Source: DATFVA01 sp963743325
GTDB taxonomy: Bacteria; Bacteroidota; Ignavibacteria; Ignavibacteriales; Ignavibacteriaceae
DNA: 64,000 nt
Assembly (NCBI GenBank): GCA_963743325.1
Contig: CAVUOZ010000004.1
Location: 310,001 to 374,000 of the forward strand
Direction: 5' to 3'
Part shown: positions 9,804-19,031 of the stretch, one piece after another
Layout of the letters: every line of letters begins with the position of its first letter
How positions within the stretch are numbered: the stretch's first letter is position 1
Program-made: the position numbers and the translations under genes
The notes under the pieces: generated by a model
The model's database searches: none
Seen by the model: only the letters and a program-made list of their open reading frames with translations
Told to the model about the DNA's origin: nothing

Positions 9804-10301
9804 TCATTTTCCCTGGGTGCCGAGTTTGGCCATCAGGTCATCAATACTTGCGCCGCCGTCTTTCAATACACCTTCCAGTGCTTTTTTAAGGTTTGCATCA
9901 CGAAGAACAGCGAGTTTGAGTTCTTTCAGTCTTTCTCTTGCTTCCAGAAGTCTCTGCAGGGGTTCCACCTTCTTGACTATTTCATCGGGGTGAAAATCTT
10001 TTATATCCTGAAAATCAAGCTTTACTTCCATCTTGGCGTCAGGATCGTCAGAGAGTTTGTTAGGTACGGTGAGTTTCAGCTTAGGATTTAAATCCTTCAG
10101 AACCCTCTTATAATCACCTTTATTGCCGATGGTTCTCAATCTGCGGTCTTTAACCGGCGGCTGGCTTCCCGGTTCACTTTTACTAAAGTTGCCGGTAATC
10201 AGCATCCGGTAATCAAGTTCCACACTTTCCTTTGCATCGCTGCTCGGGAGAATTGCAACCTTGACACGTTGCGCTATTTTGGGTGCAACTGGTCTTGCCA
10301 T
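9804..10301 (-). CDS. tssB: TssB (VipA) sheath protein
   Basis: Small subunit of the contractile sheath; interlocks with TssC. The 165 residues show the family pattern with RRLRTIG-like KDRRLRTIGNKGDYKRVLKD (about residues 51-70), a beta segment MEVKLDFQDIKDFHPDEIV, and a C-terminal helix with EARERLKELK. It starts 3 bases after the tssA stop, so it is translationally close to tssA. Confidence 0.94.
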   Translation of the reverse strand: MARPVAPKIAQRVKVAILPSSDAKESVELDYRMLITGNFSKSEPGSQPPVKDRRLRTIGNKGDYKRVLKDLNPKLKLTVPNKLSDDPDAKMEVKLDFQDIKDFHPDEIVKKVEPLQRLLEARERLKELKLAVLRDANLKKALEGVLKDGGASIDDLMAKLGTQGK

Positions 10302-10304
10302 ATA

Positions 10305-11978
10305 CTACTTCCTCCTTTTATGTTTTTGTTGTTCTAAATTAATTGCTAATATTCCATTGTATTTTGCTATTTTATTAAATAATTCTTCCTGTTCCTTCTC
10401 TAAAATAATTTTTGAATTTTCATTTTCTGTCATAAACAGAAGCTGGATATTCGTTAAATAAAGTGATCGCCAAACCGCCGTACTCAATGCAGGCTCCCAC
10501 TCAGCTAAATTCATTTCATCAATTATTACTTTTAATTCTTCAAGGTTTACCTTAGCTACACTATACTGTTTAGCCTCATAACAGAGATTTCCGATATTTA
10601 ACCTGCGCAGAAATTTACCTTTGGGTCTCTCTTCTGAACTTAGTTTCAGCTGCATTTTTTGAAAATTTTCTTCAAATTCTTTCGGCAGATTTTTTATTGC
10701 CTGGTTATATTCTGCAATGATTTCTTCATAAGTTGAGTCGACAATCGGTGTTAGAGAAACAGTGCCGGATTCAGTTGTTTTTTCTGCTGTTGGGCTGCTC
10801 CTGGCAATTTCATCGAGCCATCTGATAGTTTCTTTATCCGCAAATGGAATTTCACCGCCGCTGAATATTAATGTTTGGAGTTCAGGTAGTCTTTTTATCA
10901 ATCTTGATAAATGATATTTGATATCATATGCGGCAATTAAATAGTTACCGCCTTTCCTTTCAAGGAAAAGAACAAGATATCTCTGTGCATCCAGCCAATA
11001 ACGGAATTCACTGTTATCTTTGATGAATTCCAGCTCAATTCTGGGAATCAAAACTTCTGTTTTATTTTCACTGAACCAGTCCTTTATGAGTTTTCTTATT
11101 ATCTCATTAGGCGGCTCAATACCGGTAACTTTTTCTTCTGCAGTGGGAAGCACCAGGGTACTCCACTGAAGCTGACGTGCAATTCCAAATGTGAAGAAAG
11201 ATTCAGGGACTCTTTCGATAGTCTCGTTATTCTCAATTACTTCATAGTAGTAGGTTAGTATGCGTCTTAACTGGACACCAGCTTCATCTTCGGACGCAGG
11301 TCTTGGAGCTTTTGCAGCAGCAACTGGCTGCTCCTCTCTTGAAAAGGATATCGGTGTTTGTCTTTCAGTTTTAGGCTGAACCGGTGGTGCCGGTTTCTTT
11401 TCAGGGAGGGGAGGAGGGGCTGAAGCTTTTTTCGAAGTTTCAGAATGTGCAGCCATTATATCCTGTAACCCTTGTAAAACAGGAATGTTATCAGGCATAA
11501 GTTTTTCACATTCAGTTAATATTAATTTTAAAAGCTCTCCGATTTTTATTACATCATCTGCATTAGATTTATTGATTTCTTCCCGTTCAATAAGTTTTGT
11601 AACTCTTGATGTGTTAAGAAATTGAATGGCTTTACTTTTTAACGCGGGATTCTCAGGGAATAAATCGTTTCCAAATTTTTTAAGAAGATTGTAAACCAGT
11701 TCCAAACCATTCTTAAAGCCCTTTAATTGTTCACTTCTGTAAAGAGCAAAGCACATCCAGGAGGCAACCTTGATATCTTTACTTTTTACTTTAAGAATTA
11801 CATCTGATAAATCAATCCAGTTTTTATAATCCGGGACTGTTTTGGGATATTCCATACCGAGTTTGAAGTATTCTTCAGCATTTGATGCATCGGTTCCTGC
11901 CGGCGAATCTCCCGGTATTGGTTCTAGAAAGTCCTGTACAAATTCTGAAACTTCGGTTTCTTCTATTGTTTCAGCCAT
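10305..11978 (-). CDS. tssA: TssA (ImpA N-terminal domain, long C-terminal extension)
   Basis: Organises sheath and tube assembly at the baseplate or distal end. The ImpA_N domain covers about residues 13-140 and opens with FLEPIPGDSPAGTD, the family signature. A Pro/Lys-rich linker (about 180-215, with PPPLPEKKPAPP) leads to a large C-terminal region (about 240-557) of the VasJ/long-TssA kind. At 557 residues it belongs to the long TssA class. The class assignment is inferred from length and layout; the family assignment is secure. Confidence 0.9.
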   Translation of the reverse strand: MAETIEETEVSEFVQDFLEPIPGDSPAGTDASNAEEYFKLGMEYPKTVPDYKNWIDLSDVILKVKSKDIKVASWMCFALYRSEQLKGFKNGLELVYNLLKKFGNDLFPENPALKSKAIQFLNTSRVTKLIEREEINKSNADDVIKIGELLKLILTECEKLMPDNIPVLQGLQDIMAAHSETSKKASAPPPLPEKKPAPPVQPKTERQTPISFSREEQPVAAAKAPRPASEDEAGVQLRRILTYYYEVIENNETIERVPESFFTFGIARQLQWSTLVLPTAEEKVTGIEPPNEIIRKLIKDWFSENKTEVLIPRIELEFIKDNSEFRYWLDAQRYLVLFLERKGGNYLIAAYDIKYHLSRLIKRLPELQTLIFSGGEIPFADKETIRWLDEIARSSPTAEKTTESGTVSLTPIVDSTYEEIIAEYNQAIKNLPKEFEENFQKMQLKLSSEERPKGKFLRRLNIGNLCYEAKQYSVAKVNLEELKVIIDEMNLAEWEPALSTAVWRSLYLTNIQLLFMTENENSKIILEKEQEELFNKIAKYNGILAINLEQQKHKRRK

Positions 11979-12002
11979 AGTTTATTCCTTATATTTCTTT
12001 GA

Positions 12003-12881
12003 TCACAAAGTCTTTAAAAATTCCCCTAATGTTAAATTATTTGTCTCCGGATATTCGTAATCACCCGGAGAGGACTTAATGTGGATTACTCTGTCATCCT
12101 TACAATCAATTGAGAGTAAATCGATGAAGTTAGAAGTTGTCAGTTTAAATGGGAATATTATTATTTGATAAAGTCCATCCAGATTCTTATTCCAGAAGAT
12201 GGATGAATGTCTGTAGGAAAGATTTAATTTTTTATTTAGGAGACAAATAAGAAATCCGGCATCATAGCTGAAATGTGACTCATCGGTAATAAAAGTTATT
12301 TTTATAAATGAATTATCCTGATACATACTGTCTCTGATTATTTCCTCTAAACTGCTGAAGCCTGTCCTTATTAAGAATTCATTGATGTGAGAACCCGAAA
12401 GGTATTGCCGGAAACTGTTATGAACCGAATCTTTCGAAGGTAAGGAAATACTATAATTCTTTAACGCATTATTTAGTGAATTAAGACTTTCTTCTTTTCT
12501 TAAAGTTTCATCCAGTCCGGAAAGATTGTGTTCAAGCTCGGCCGGTATCAAATAAAAAGGATCAAACAGTTTTCCAGTGATAATATAAAAAATAATAAAC
12601 GGGAATTCCCGTCCGCTTTTATCTTTTCCTGCATACAGCATCCCCGCAGCTATTTTATCTGAGGAGGGAACAGGCAGGAAAAAACCTGTCGGCGGGAGAG
12701 AATCATATTTATCTTTCCATTCTGCTTTAAATTTTGCCTTAACCTGGGCAAGCCCTTCCTGAAGCCAGTTATCAATGTATAGTATCTCGGAAGATCCGGC
12801 ATTGTATTTTATAAAATCATTGAATTCAGGAAGCTTCCCAAAGTACCCTGAAACAATTTCTTCTGAATTTTTATGAATCAA
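12003..12881 (-). CDS. tagF: TagF-domain T6SS-associated protein (ImpM family)
   Basis: TagF proteins hold back T6SS assembly post-translationally, in Pseudomonas by binding the FHA protein. The N-terminal part (residues 12-150) has the signature GYFGKLPEFNDFIKYNA, DNWLQEGL, and the LPVPSSDKIAAGMLYAGKDK-type motif followed by REFPFIIF. At 292 residues it is longer than minimal TagF proteins, with an unassigned C-terminal half. It sits between tssM and tssA. An FHA protein is encoded in the same operon, but no Ser/Thr kinase or PP2C phosphatase is seen here. Confidence 0.85.
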   Translation of the reverse strand: MIHKNSEEIVSGYFGKLPEFNDFIKYNAGSSEILYIDNWLQEGLAQVKAKFKAEWKDKYDSLPPTGFFLPVPSSDKIAAGMLYAGKDKSGREFPFIIFYIITGKLFDPFYLIPAELEHNLSGLDETLRKEESLNSLNNALKNYSISLPSKDSVHNSFRQYLSGSHINEFLIRTGFSSLEEIIRDSMYQDNSFIKITFITDESHFSYDAGFLICLLNKKLNLSYRHSSIFWNKNLDGLYQIIIFPFKLTTSNFIDLLSIDCKDDRVIHIKSSPGDYEYPETNNLTLGEFLKTL

Positions 12882-12896
12882 AACCTTTTAATAATA

Positions 12897-15800
12897 TTAA
12901 TTAAGTTTATCAGGAAGGCGGAAAGTGCTGAAGAAATCTCTTTCAAATGGATTTTTCGAGCTTCCTGTACTTAACTGGTACGAAACTGTAACATTATAAC
13001 TTCCGTTTTTCTGAAAAAACCAGTTAAAATTATATTGTGAGGCGGATTCACCTCTGGAGATAGTAGCTTCATTTAACAGACGAAACAAAGCCCACTCTCC
13101 GTCAAAATTCTTAGTATCTGATGTTCCGAGGTTTCGTAATGAAATATTCATTCTGGCACCGGGTGTTCCTTTCACTCCCGGCCATGCAAAATCAATCCAG
13201 AATGGCGAACCCATTTTGTAATAATCCTCTGTTCCATCCAGATAAAGATAAACCTGTTCGACTATTGGTTTTGATGATCCGACCGTTTTGGACTCCGGGA
13301 GCTGAGGTTTAAGGCGGAAATTTATTCCAAGATCACCGCTCTTAAATAAAGTGGCGGTAATATCATCAGCTTTTCTAAGAGCCGTAATAAATCCGTCTGA
13401 AACTGCTAAACCCTCATTTTCCCATTGATTGGTTTTCCAGCGGTCTTTGTTAATAAACTCGCTTAATTCATCGTTATAAAACGACCATAAAATACCGGAT
13501 TGAGGTTTGAAGAAATCTTTGAAATCCTGAATAGGTGCGTCATTTTGTGAACCTCTAAAGGGAAATGATAATGCAAGCGCCTTATTAAACGCATCAGATA
13601 CTTTAGCTTTCCACTGCTGGTTTAAGTATTGGCCCGCATCTGCAAGTATTGCTTTCCACGATAATATGATGGGATCTGATAATAAATTTTGCAATGCCGG
13701 AGCATTAAAAGCTGAACCGCGGATTACCTGTAATGCAGTAGGTAACTCGGCAGCTCTTTGTCCCAGTACTTTTACTGCATAATCTTTTGCAAGGTCCTGT
13801 CCTCCTTTCACCTGTTCCAGTATGCCGCTTACCGTTCCGTACTGTGCCAGAATCGCATTCAGATCAGCACCCGTTGACCCATCAGGAGAACCAAGGACAA
13901 ATTTTACATATTTTTTGGTTTCATTAAGATTTCCTGAATTTAAATCCAAACCGGAGAACTGAGTTTTCTTTGCAGAGGAATCCGGCGGAGCTTGAATATC
14001 AACAATAATACTTAACTGTGTAGCAAATAATTTAAGTACAGATATCAAAGGTGAATTGACAGGGTCACTTAGAATTTTGAGATTATTGGAAGCAAGCGGA
14101 ACATTATCAAATCCGGTGTACCTGATACTTTGCAAAAACTGAAGCCAGTTCAATTTATAGTCGTTCAGATATAAATTTACCAGTCCTTCTTTAATTTCTT
14201 CACTATTGAAGCTATCACTTGCAGGTTTCAGATTTGACTTTCCCAGCACCCAATCTTCTTTGCCGGGATTGACACTCTCTTCAATTATGGCCTGCTGAAT
14301 ATAATTCTTCCAGCCGTCCGCGGTAAAGATATAAGGTACCTTCTGTTCAGTTGTCATCACACTTGAATATCTTCCGCCAATTGTCTGCTCCAGTGAAAGT
14401 TCATTGGGAAACTGACTGATGCCGTTTTGTTTTAATCTTGCATAAATACTTTCCGCGTTCGGTCTATACTGGATTCTATCACGTACTAGGCTGGTTAAAA
14501 GGTTATCATTCCGCATGGTAGGAACTTCTTTATCAGAAAATAAGCTGACATAGAATGAAAGATAATTGCGGAATAAATGTTTCAAAGAATCCTTTTCGCT
14601 TGTTGATGCAATCGGGTTTGAATTTATATAACGCGTATTCAATATTTCAGAAAAAACATTAGTCAGGAATTTTTGTTCTGAGGTATCAATCCGTGCTCTT
14701 TCATTTCCAAGAAGCAGATAAGATTTGAGATAATTATATGTTAATTCGCCGGAAAAATCCTTGCCGTTTGCATAATCATTAAGACTTTTTACAAGTTCGT
14801 CATAAATATTCTGCTGGAAGAAATCCGATGTTTTTTTAATGAAAATATCTTTCAGGTACGGTAAAGTTTTTTCGCTTCTATCCATTCCAAAACTTATAAA
14901 TGCTTCATTTCCTTTTCCCTCCCGGATATCCTTTATGAGCGTAATGAGACTATCGGTTTTAGAAAAGTTGCCTAAAAGATTACCACCCCAGTCAATCTTA
15001 AGGAAAGAGGAAGAAACACTTTCCTCTTTTTCGAGAAAACTGCTGTTCCCATTATGACCTATAATTGTTAGAATTGATAATACGATGAGAAAAACGACTG
15101 AAGCACCTATAGTGATCAAGCGTGCTGATCCTTGTTTTTGGACGGCACCTCTTGTTTGTCCCGCCGAAAAATTCTGATCACCGATAACAATTTCATTCAG
15201 TAAATCTTTTATAAAATAATTTTTCTTCTCAACAGCCTCCTCAGACTCATCTGCTGATGGTTCGGGAAGATTGAACTGCCTGGCTATTTCTCTTATCGCA
15301 ATATCGAGTGGTAAACCTTCCTGTGTACCGCTTGTGAAATAAAATCCCCGGAACAGGGGGTTGTCCTGATACGGATTATGTTGAAATACTTCTCCGATCA
15401 GATACGTTAACTTTTGCCTGAGTGAATTGAACTGGAATGGATAAAGGAAAACCTTTCTTCTTTGTTCCCGTTTCAAAGGACTGCTTAATCTTATCGTTCT
15501 GATTTCAAATAACTTCTTCGCAAGCTTTCTAAACCCGGCATCAAATATTCCTTTAGGGTCCTGTGCAAGTATCTGTTGGGAGTTAAAAGTCGTACCCCAT
15601 ATTTGTGATCGTTCTATTTCGCTGAAATCTCCAAAATATTCTACAAAACCCTGGATTAAATCACACTTTGTGAAGATAAAATAGACCGGGAAATTCACGC
15701 CAAGATTTTCAATTAATTCATCAATTCTCTGCCTCATATTTTTGGCATGATCGGAAAGTTGATCCTTATCTGCATTAATTACTTCATCTATGTTAATAGC

Positions 15801-16436
15801 AATTATAACACCATTTACAGGTTTCCTCTTTCTGTTTTTCTTGAGGACATCAAGGAAGGCAATCCATTCGGGACGATCTTCAGTCTCGGATACATACCTG
15901 CCGGCAGTATCAAGAAAAATTGCTTTAGTTGAAAAGAACCAATCACAGTTTCTTGTTCCGCCAACACCTCTGAAACCCTCCTTTCCGAAAGGAAATTCAA
16001 GTCCGGAATTCTGAATGGCAGTTGTTTTCCCGGCGGCTGATGGTCCGATAATCATATACCAGGGTAGAGCATAAAGTGCAGCTTTACCCGATTTGCCATT
16101 TGCTATTTTAGAATTCTTCAGAGATGCAATTGCAGCTTCCAGTTGTTTTTTGAACTGCTCTATTTCAGCTTTTTTCTCAGGGCTTATATTTTGCATCTGA
16201 TCATTGGCCTGGCTCCCGATTGACGCCTCTATCTGGTTCGCTTTCTGTGCATCTTTCATTTTTTTGTAAAGAATCAGGATTGTTACAACAAGGAAAATAA
16301 AAACGACTATAGCAATCTGAACAATGAAGGACATCCCGAAGACTGAACCCAATACAAGTACCAGGATTATAAGAAGCAACCCTGCTATTGCCATTATCGA
16401 AGAAGGATTTTTAATAAAATTAATAATTGCACTCAT
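12897..16436 (-). CDS. tssM: TssM (IcmF) inner-membrane complex protein
   Basis: Spans the inner membrane and periplasm and binds TssL and the TssJ lipoprotein. The 1179-residue protein has two N-terminal membrane helices (about 13-33 and 36-57), a cytoplasmic GTPase-like domain with Walker A GPSAAGKT (131-138), and a third helix near 440-460 (VVFLIVLSILTI), followed by a long periplasmic region. The intact Walker A shows this is an NTP-binding form. A long gene of this kind marks the system as the TssJLM type rather than the Bacteroidales subtype iii, which lacks TssJLM. Confidence 0.95.
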   Translation of the reverse strand: MSAIINFIKNPSSIMAIAGLLLIILVLVLGSVFGMSFIVQIAIVVFIFLVVTILILYKKMKDAQKANQIEASIGSQANDQMQNISPEKKAEIEQFKKQLEAAIASLKNSKIANGKSGKAALYALPWYMIIGPSAAGKTTAIQNSGLEFPFGKEGFRGVGGTRNCDWFFSTKAIFLDTAGRYVSETEDRPEWIAFLDVLKKNRKRKPVNGVIIAINIDEVINADKDQLSDHAKNMRQRIDELIENLGVNFPVYFIFTKCDLIQGFVEYFGDFSEIERSQIWGTTFNSQQILAQDPKGIFDAGFRKLAKKLFEIRTIRLSSPLKREQRRKVFLYPFQFNSLRQKLTYLIGEVFQHNPYQDNPLFRGFYFTSGTQEGLPLDIAIREIARQFNLPEPSADESEEAVEKKNYFIKDLLNEIVIGDQNFSAGQTRGAVQKQGSARLITIGASVVFLIVLSILTIIGHNGNSSFLEKEESVSSSFLKIDWGGNLLGNFSKTDSLITLIKDIREGKGNEAFISFGMDRSEKTLPYLKDIFIKKTSDFFQQNIYDELVKSLNDYANGKDFSGELTYNYLKSYLLLGNERARIDTSEQKFLTNVFSEILNTRYINSNPIASTSEKDSLKHLFRNYLSFYVSLFSDKEVPTMRNDNLLTSLVRDRIQYRPNAESIYARLKQNGISQFPNELSLEQTIGGRYSSVMTTEQKVPYIFTADGWKNYIQQAIIEESVNPGKEDWVLGKSNLKPASDSFNSEEIKEGLVNLYLNDYKLNWLQFLQSIRYTGFDNVPLASNNLKILSDPVNSPLISVLKLFATQLSIIVDIQAPPDSSAKKTQFSGLDLNSGNLNETKKYVKFVLGSPDGSTGADLNAILAQYGTVSGILEQVKGGQDLAKDYAVKVLGQRAAELPTALQVIRGSAFNAPALQNLLSDPIILSWKAILADAGQYLNQQWKAKVSDAFNKALALSFPFRGSQNDAPIQDFKDFFKPQSGILWSFYNDELSEFINKDRWKTNQWENEGLAVSDGFITALRKADDITATLFKSGDLGINFRLKPQLPESKTVGSSKPIVEQVYLYLDGTEDYYKMGSPFWIDFAWPGVKGTPGARMNISLRNLGTSDTKNFDGEWALFRLLNEATISRGESASQYNFNWFFQKNGSYNVTVSYQLSTGSSKNPFERDFFSTFRLPDKLN

Positions 16437-16462
16437 AATTGATTTTTTTAAGAGATGATAAA

Positions 16463-17158
16463 TTATGAAATAAGGCTTTTCAGAGATTCTATTATATCAT
16501 TTGCCTTACCTGTTGCTGAAAGCGACATGATAACGTAAAAGATTAGAAAAATAACAATGGCGGAAGCCGGATAAACCCAGGCAGGTAAACCTCTTTTTGC
16601 TCCTGGAAGTAAAATATCAGAAGGTTTTGCATCTGGAGAGATAGTATCAATTGCTTTATACATTTCAGGATGAAGCTCCATATTAAGATCGTCTATTACT
16701 CTTCTCAGCAGTTCAGGTGACTGAAGCTGGTATTTCCCCTTAAATCCAAGAGCAAGGCACAGATAGTAAACTTCCAGAACATCTTTATTTGCACTGCTTC
16801 TTTGCCTCAATTCCCCGAGGTAAGTGAAGAATTCTTCACCGGCATTAAAAGTATCAAACATCCTTATCTGTAGAGGATCCGACAACCAGACCTCTTTTTG
16901 AGTCCAGGCCGAACTAATGATCGTTTCATCCAGGAAGGCAACGAGAGCGAATTTGGCCTTAGTTATTTTTTCATTATCAATTCCCGCACTTCTTGACTCA
17001 CGTTCAAACCTTTCAAACATTTCAGTTACCCGCGATTTCAGTGTTTCAGGGTTACCGTAATTATTTGTTGAACGAAGCTGAAGGATGAGCATTAAGCATT
17101 CTGAAGCAATATCTGATATCGGTTGTTTCTTTTCTGATTTTTGAGAAGGAATGTCCAT
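16463..17158 (-). CDS. tssL: TssL (DotU family) membrane protein
   Basis: Partner of TssM in the T6SS membrane complex. The 231 residues have the DotU core AKFALVAFLDETIISSAW (about 67-85), with ALGFKGKYQL in the second half and one C-terminal tail-anchor helix (about 195-213). No peptidoglycan-binding OmpA-like extension is present. It lies between tssK and tssM. Confidence 0.93.
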   Translation of the reverse strand: MDIPSQKSEKKQPISDIASECLMLILQLRSTNNYGNPETLKSRVTEMFERFERESRSAGIDNEKITKAKFALVAFLDETIISSAWTQKEVWLSDPLQIRMFDTFNAGEEFFTYLGELRQRSSANKDVLEVYYLCLALGFKGKYQLQSPELLRRVIDDLNMELHPEMYKAIDTISPDAKPSDILLPGAKRGLPAWVYPASAIVIFLIFYVIMSLSATGKANDIIESLKSLIS

Positions 17159-17193
17159 TTATGTCAGAACCTTTCTTATAAATATTAAATTTG

Positions 17194-18537
17194 TTATTCT
17201 CCCGAGAGAAGCAGTACCAGTTCCATTTGAAGAGATTTGAACTCTGAAGCAATAAAGAAAGCAATGTTATTTTTGGCAACAACCTTATCCCAGAAGCGGC
17301 CTTCTTTATTTATTTTGAAATAGTGGGCTTTTTCGTCTATCGAAATTCCGGTAGGAGGACGGGCTATATATTCAATAGTAACTCCCTGAATACCCGCCTG
17401 GTGAACCGCAAAAATTTCTTCGTAAGCGGAAATTTTTATGTTCTTAGGAAGCTCGGTAATAATTTTCTTCTCGGGTAAATCGCCGCTTACTGAAATAAAA
17501 AACTGGGAAGACATCTGGTTGGGAGATAACTGTCCCACATACAAAGTATCAGCCTGTTTCCTTAAAGGAATAATCAGATCTCTTCTTTCAACAGTTTTCT
17601 GGACATTCAGCATGTTATTTATTTCGTTAATCACCTGGGTGAAAACTTCATTTAAATGTTTGTGGTCATATGAAGGAAACTCTGAAGTCTTAATCCCCAA
17701 ATTCGAATATGTGGAAAGCTGTCCTGCAAGATTTAACAGCAGTATATACAGGTTTTCCGGATGAGTATTCTGTGATTGATAATAATAATTGAGAAGAGGA
17801 ATAAATGAATTTATAGTCTGAAGCATTAAAAGAATTTCTACCTGGGTAAGAGATAACTCGGGTTTTTGGATAGTGGTTTGCTGGCGAAGTTCTTTACTTT
17901 TTGATACAAGGGCACTTAATAATTTCCTGATTGAATCCTGAAGCACTTCTGAATTTGAAACAGAGAGAGAAGAGGGGATATAATTTTTATCCATTGTATA
18001 TTTTCCGTCAGAGCTTCTTGCAATTTCTCCGATTTTTAGTGAAGAGAAATCCTCAAGTGATTCATTACCAAATTTAAATTGAAAATTTGGTCTTGCAATG
18101 CCGACGGATCTCATATTCATACCGGTATTATAATCCGGCATTTCAAAGTTCTGAAGCATGAATCGTGTATTATTATTTGTCTCCTCAAACTGGCAGTTAT
18201 TTCCTGATGCGTTTTCTGCCGGCAATGTAAGGAACACGTCAAGTTTTTCAGATGTTGCTTCGAATAAATCTTCAAAATTTCTGCTTTTTGGCAACGGGTC
18301 ATTCCCCGGCATATCAAAACTGAATCCATCAGGCATAATTCCCCGGCATTCTACAAATCCGAAAGATCCGCCTGCAAGCGCAGCTATATCAATCTGCATT
18401 TCCTTAATTCCCCAGAAACTGGGATTAAGCAATCTGAATTTTGAATTAATATTATATTGATTGTATCTATCCGATTGTTGAAAATGATGCGGATCCAGCT
18501 TCATTCCCTCATACCAGACAACTTTTTGGAATTTCAT
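17194..18537 (-). CDS. tssK: TssK baseplate adaptor
   Basis: Links the baseplate to the TssL-TssM membrane complex. The 447 residues start with the hallmark VVWYEGMKLDPHHFQQSDRY (residues 6-25), where WxEGM and L-x-PQHFQ-type positions are conserved across TssK proteins. The C-terminal part contains VEYIARPPTGI-like and HYFKINKEGRFW stretches typical of the family. Located between tssJ and tssL with short spacers. Confidence 0.95.
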   Translation of the reverse strand: MKFQKVVWYEGMKLDPHHFQQSDRYNQYNINSKFRLLNPSFWGIKEMQIDIAALAGGSFGFVECRGIMPDGFSFDMPGNDPLPKSRNFEDLFEATSEKLDVFLTLPAENASGNNCQFEETNNNTRFMLQNFEMPDYNTGMNMRSVGIARPNFQFKFGNESLEDFSSLKIGEIARSSDGKYTMDKNYIPSSLSVSNSEVLQDSIRKLLSALVSKSKELRQQTTIQKPELSLTQVEILLMLQTINSFIPLLNYYYQSQNTHPENLYILLLNLAGQLSTYSNLGIKTSEFPSYDHKHLNEVFTQVINEINNMLNVQKTVERRDLIIPLRKQADTLYVGQLSPNQMSSQFFISVSGDLPEKKIITELPKNIKISAYEEIFAVHQAGIQGVTIEYIARPPTGISIDEKAHYFKINKEGRFWDKVVAKNNIAFFIASEFKSLQMELVLLLSGE

Positions 18538-18573
18538 TTATTTTTTTTCTCTCCCTTGTTAAGAACTTCTATA

Positions 18574-19011
18574 TTACTCTTTTTCTACTGAAAGTGAATT
18601 TGAATGTATTTTGACGACAAGATCATTAATGTCTTTTACCGGTATAACCTGAAACCAGCCGTCTTTGGCCGGTGTATGAAAATCACCGACAATACCAATA
18701 TAAGCGGCATCCTTGTTTATTTCATATTTAGTAATTGGAAACGACTCATCCGGTGCCATTAATTTTTCAAATTTTGCTCCCGAAATCAGATCATCTCCAA
18801 GCGTTTCATCAGGATTTCTCAGCAGCGATTCAAAACTTGAATGAGTAAATTTATCTGCATTTTTCAATTGATAGATTTTTACTACAACAGCATTGCTCTC
18901 ATTACAGTCGCTGTCACACTGAAGTGAGACACTAATTGTTTCACCGCTGCCGCCGCAGCCCGAAATAATAGAAAGTGAAGTCAGATATAACAATAAAGCG
19001 AGTTTTTTCAT
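18574..19011 (-). CDS. tssJ: TssJ outer-membrane lipoprotein
   Basis: Anchors the T6SS membrane complex in the outer membrane. The 145 residues start with a lipoprotein signal peptide ending in ISGC (lipidated Cys19). The mature part shows the TssJ beta-sandwich pattern: VVVKIYQLKNADKFTHSSFE, LGDDLI and the terminal VVKIHSN strand. A TssJ gene is a discriminating mark of T6SS subtype i. Confidence 0.9.
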   Translation of the reverse strand: MKKLALLLYLTSLSIISGCGGSGETISVSLQCDSDCNESNAVVVKIYQLKNADKFTHSSFESLLRNPDETLGDDLISGAKFEKLMAPDESFPITKYEINKDAAYIGIVGDFHTPAKDGWFQVIPVKDINDLVVKIHSNSLSVEKE

Positions 19012-19031
19012 TTTTAACTCCCTGGTAAATA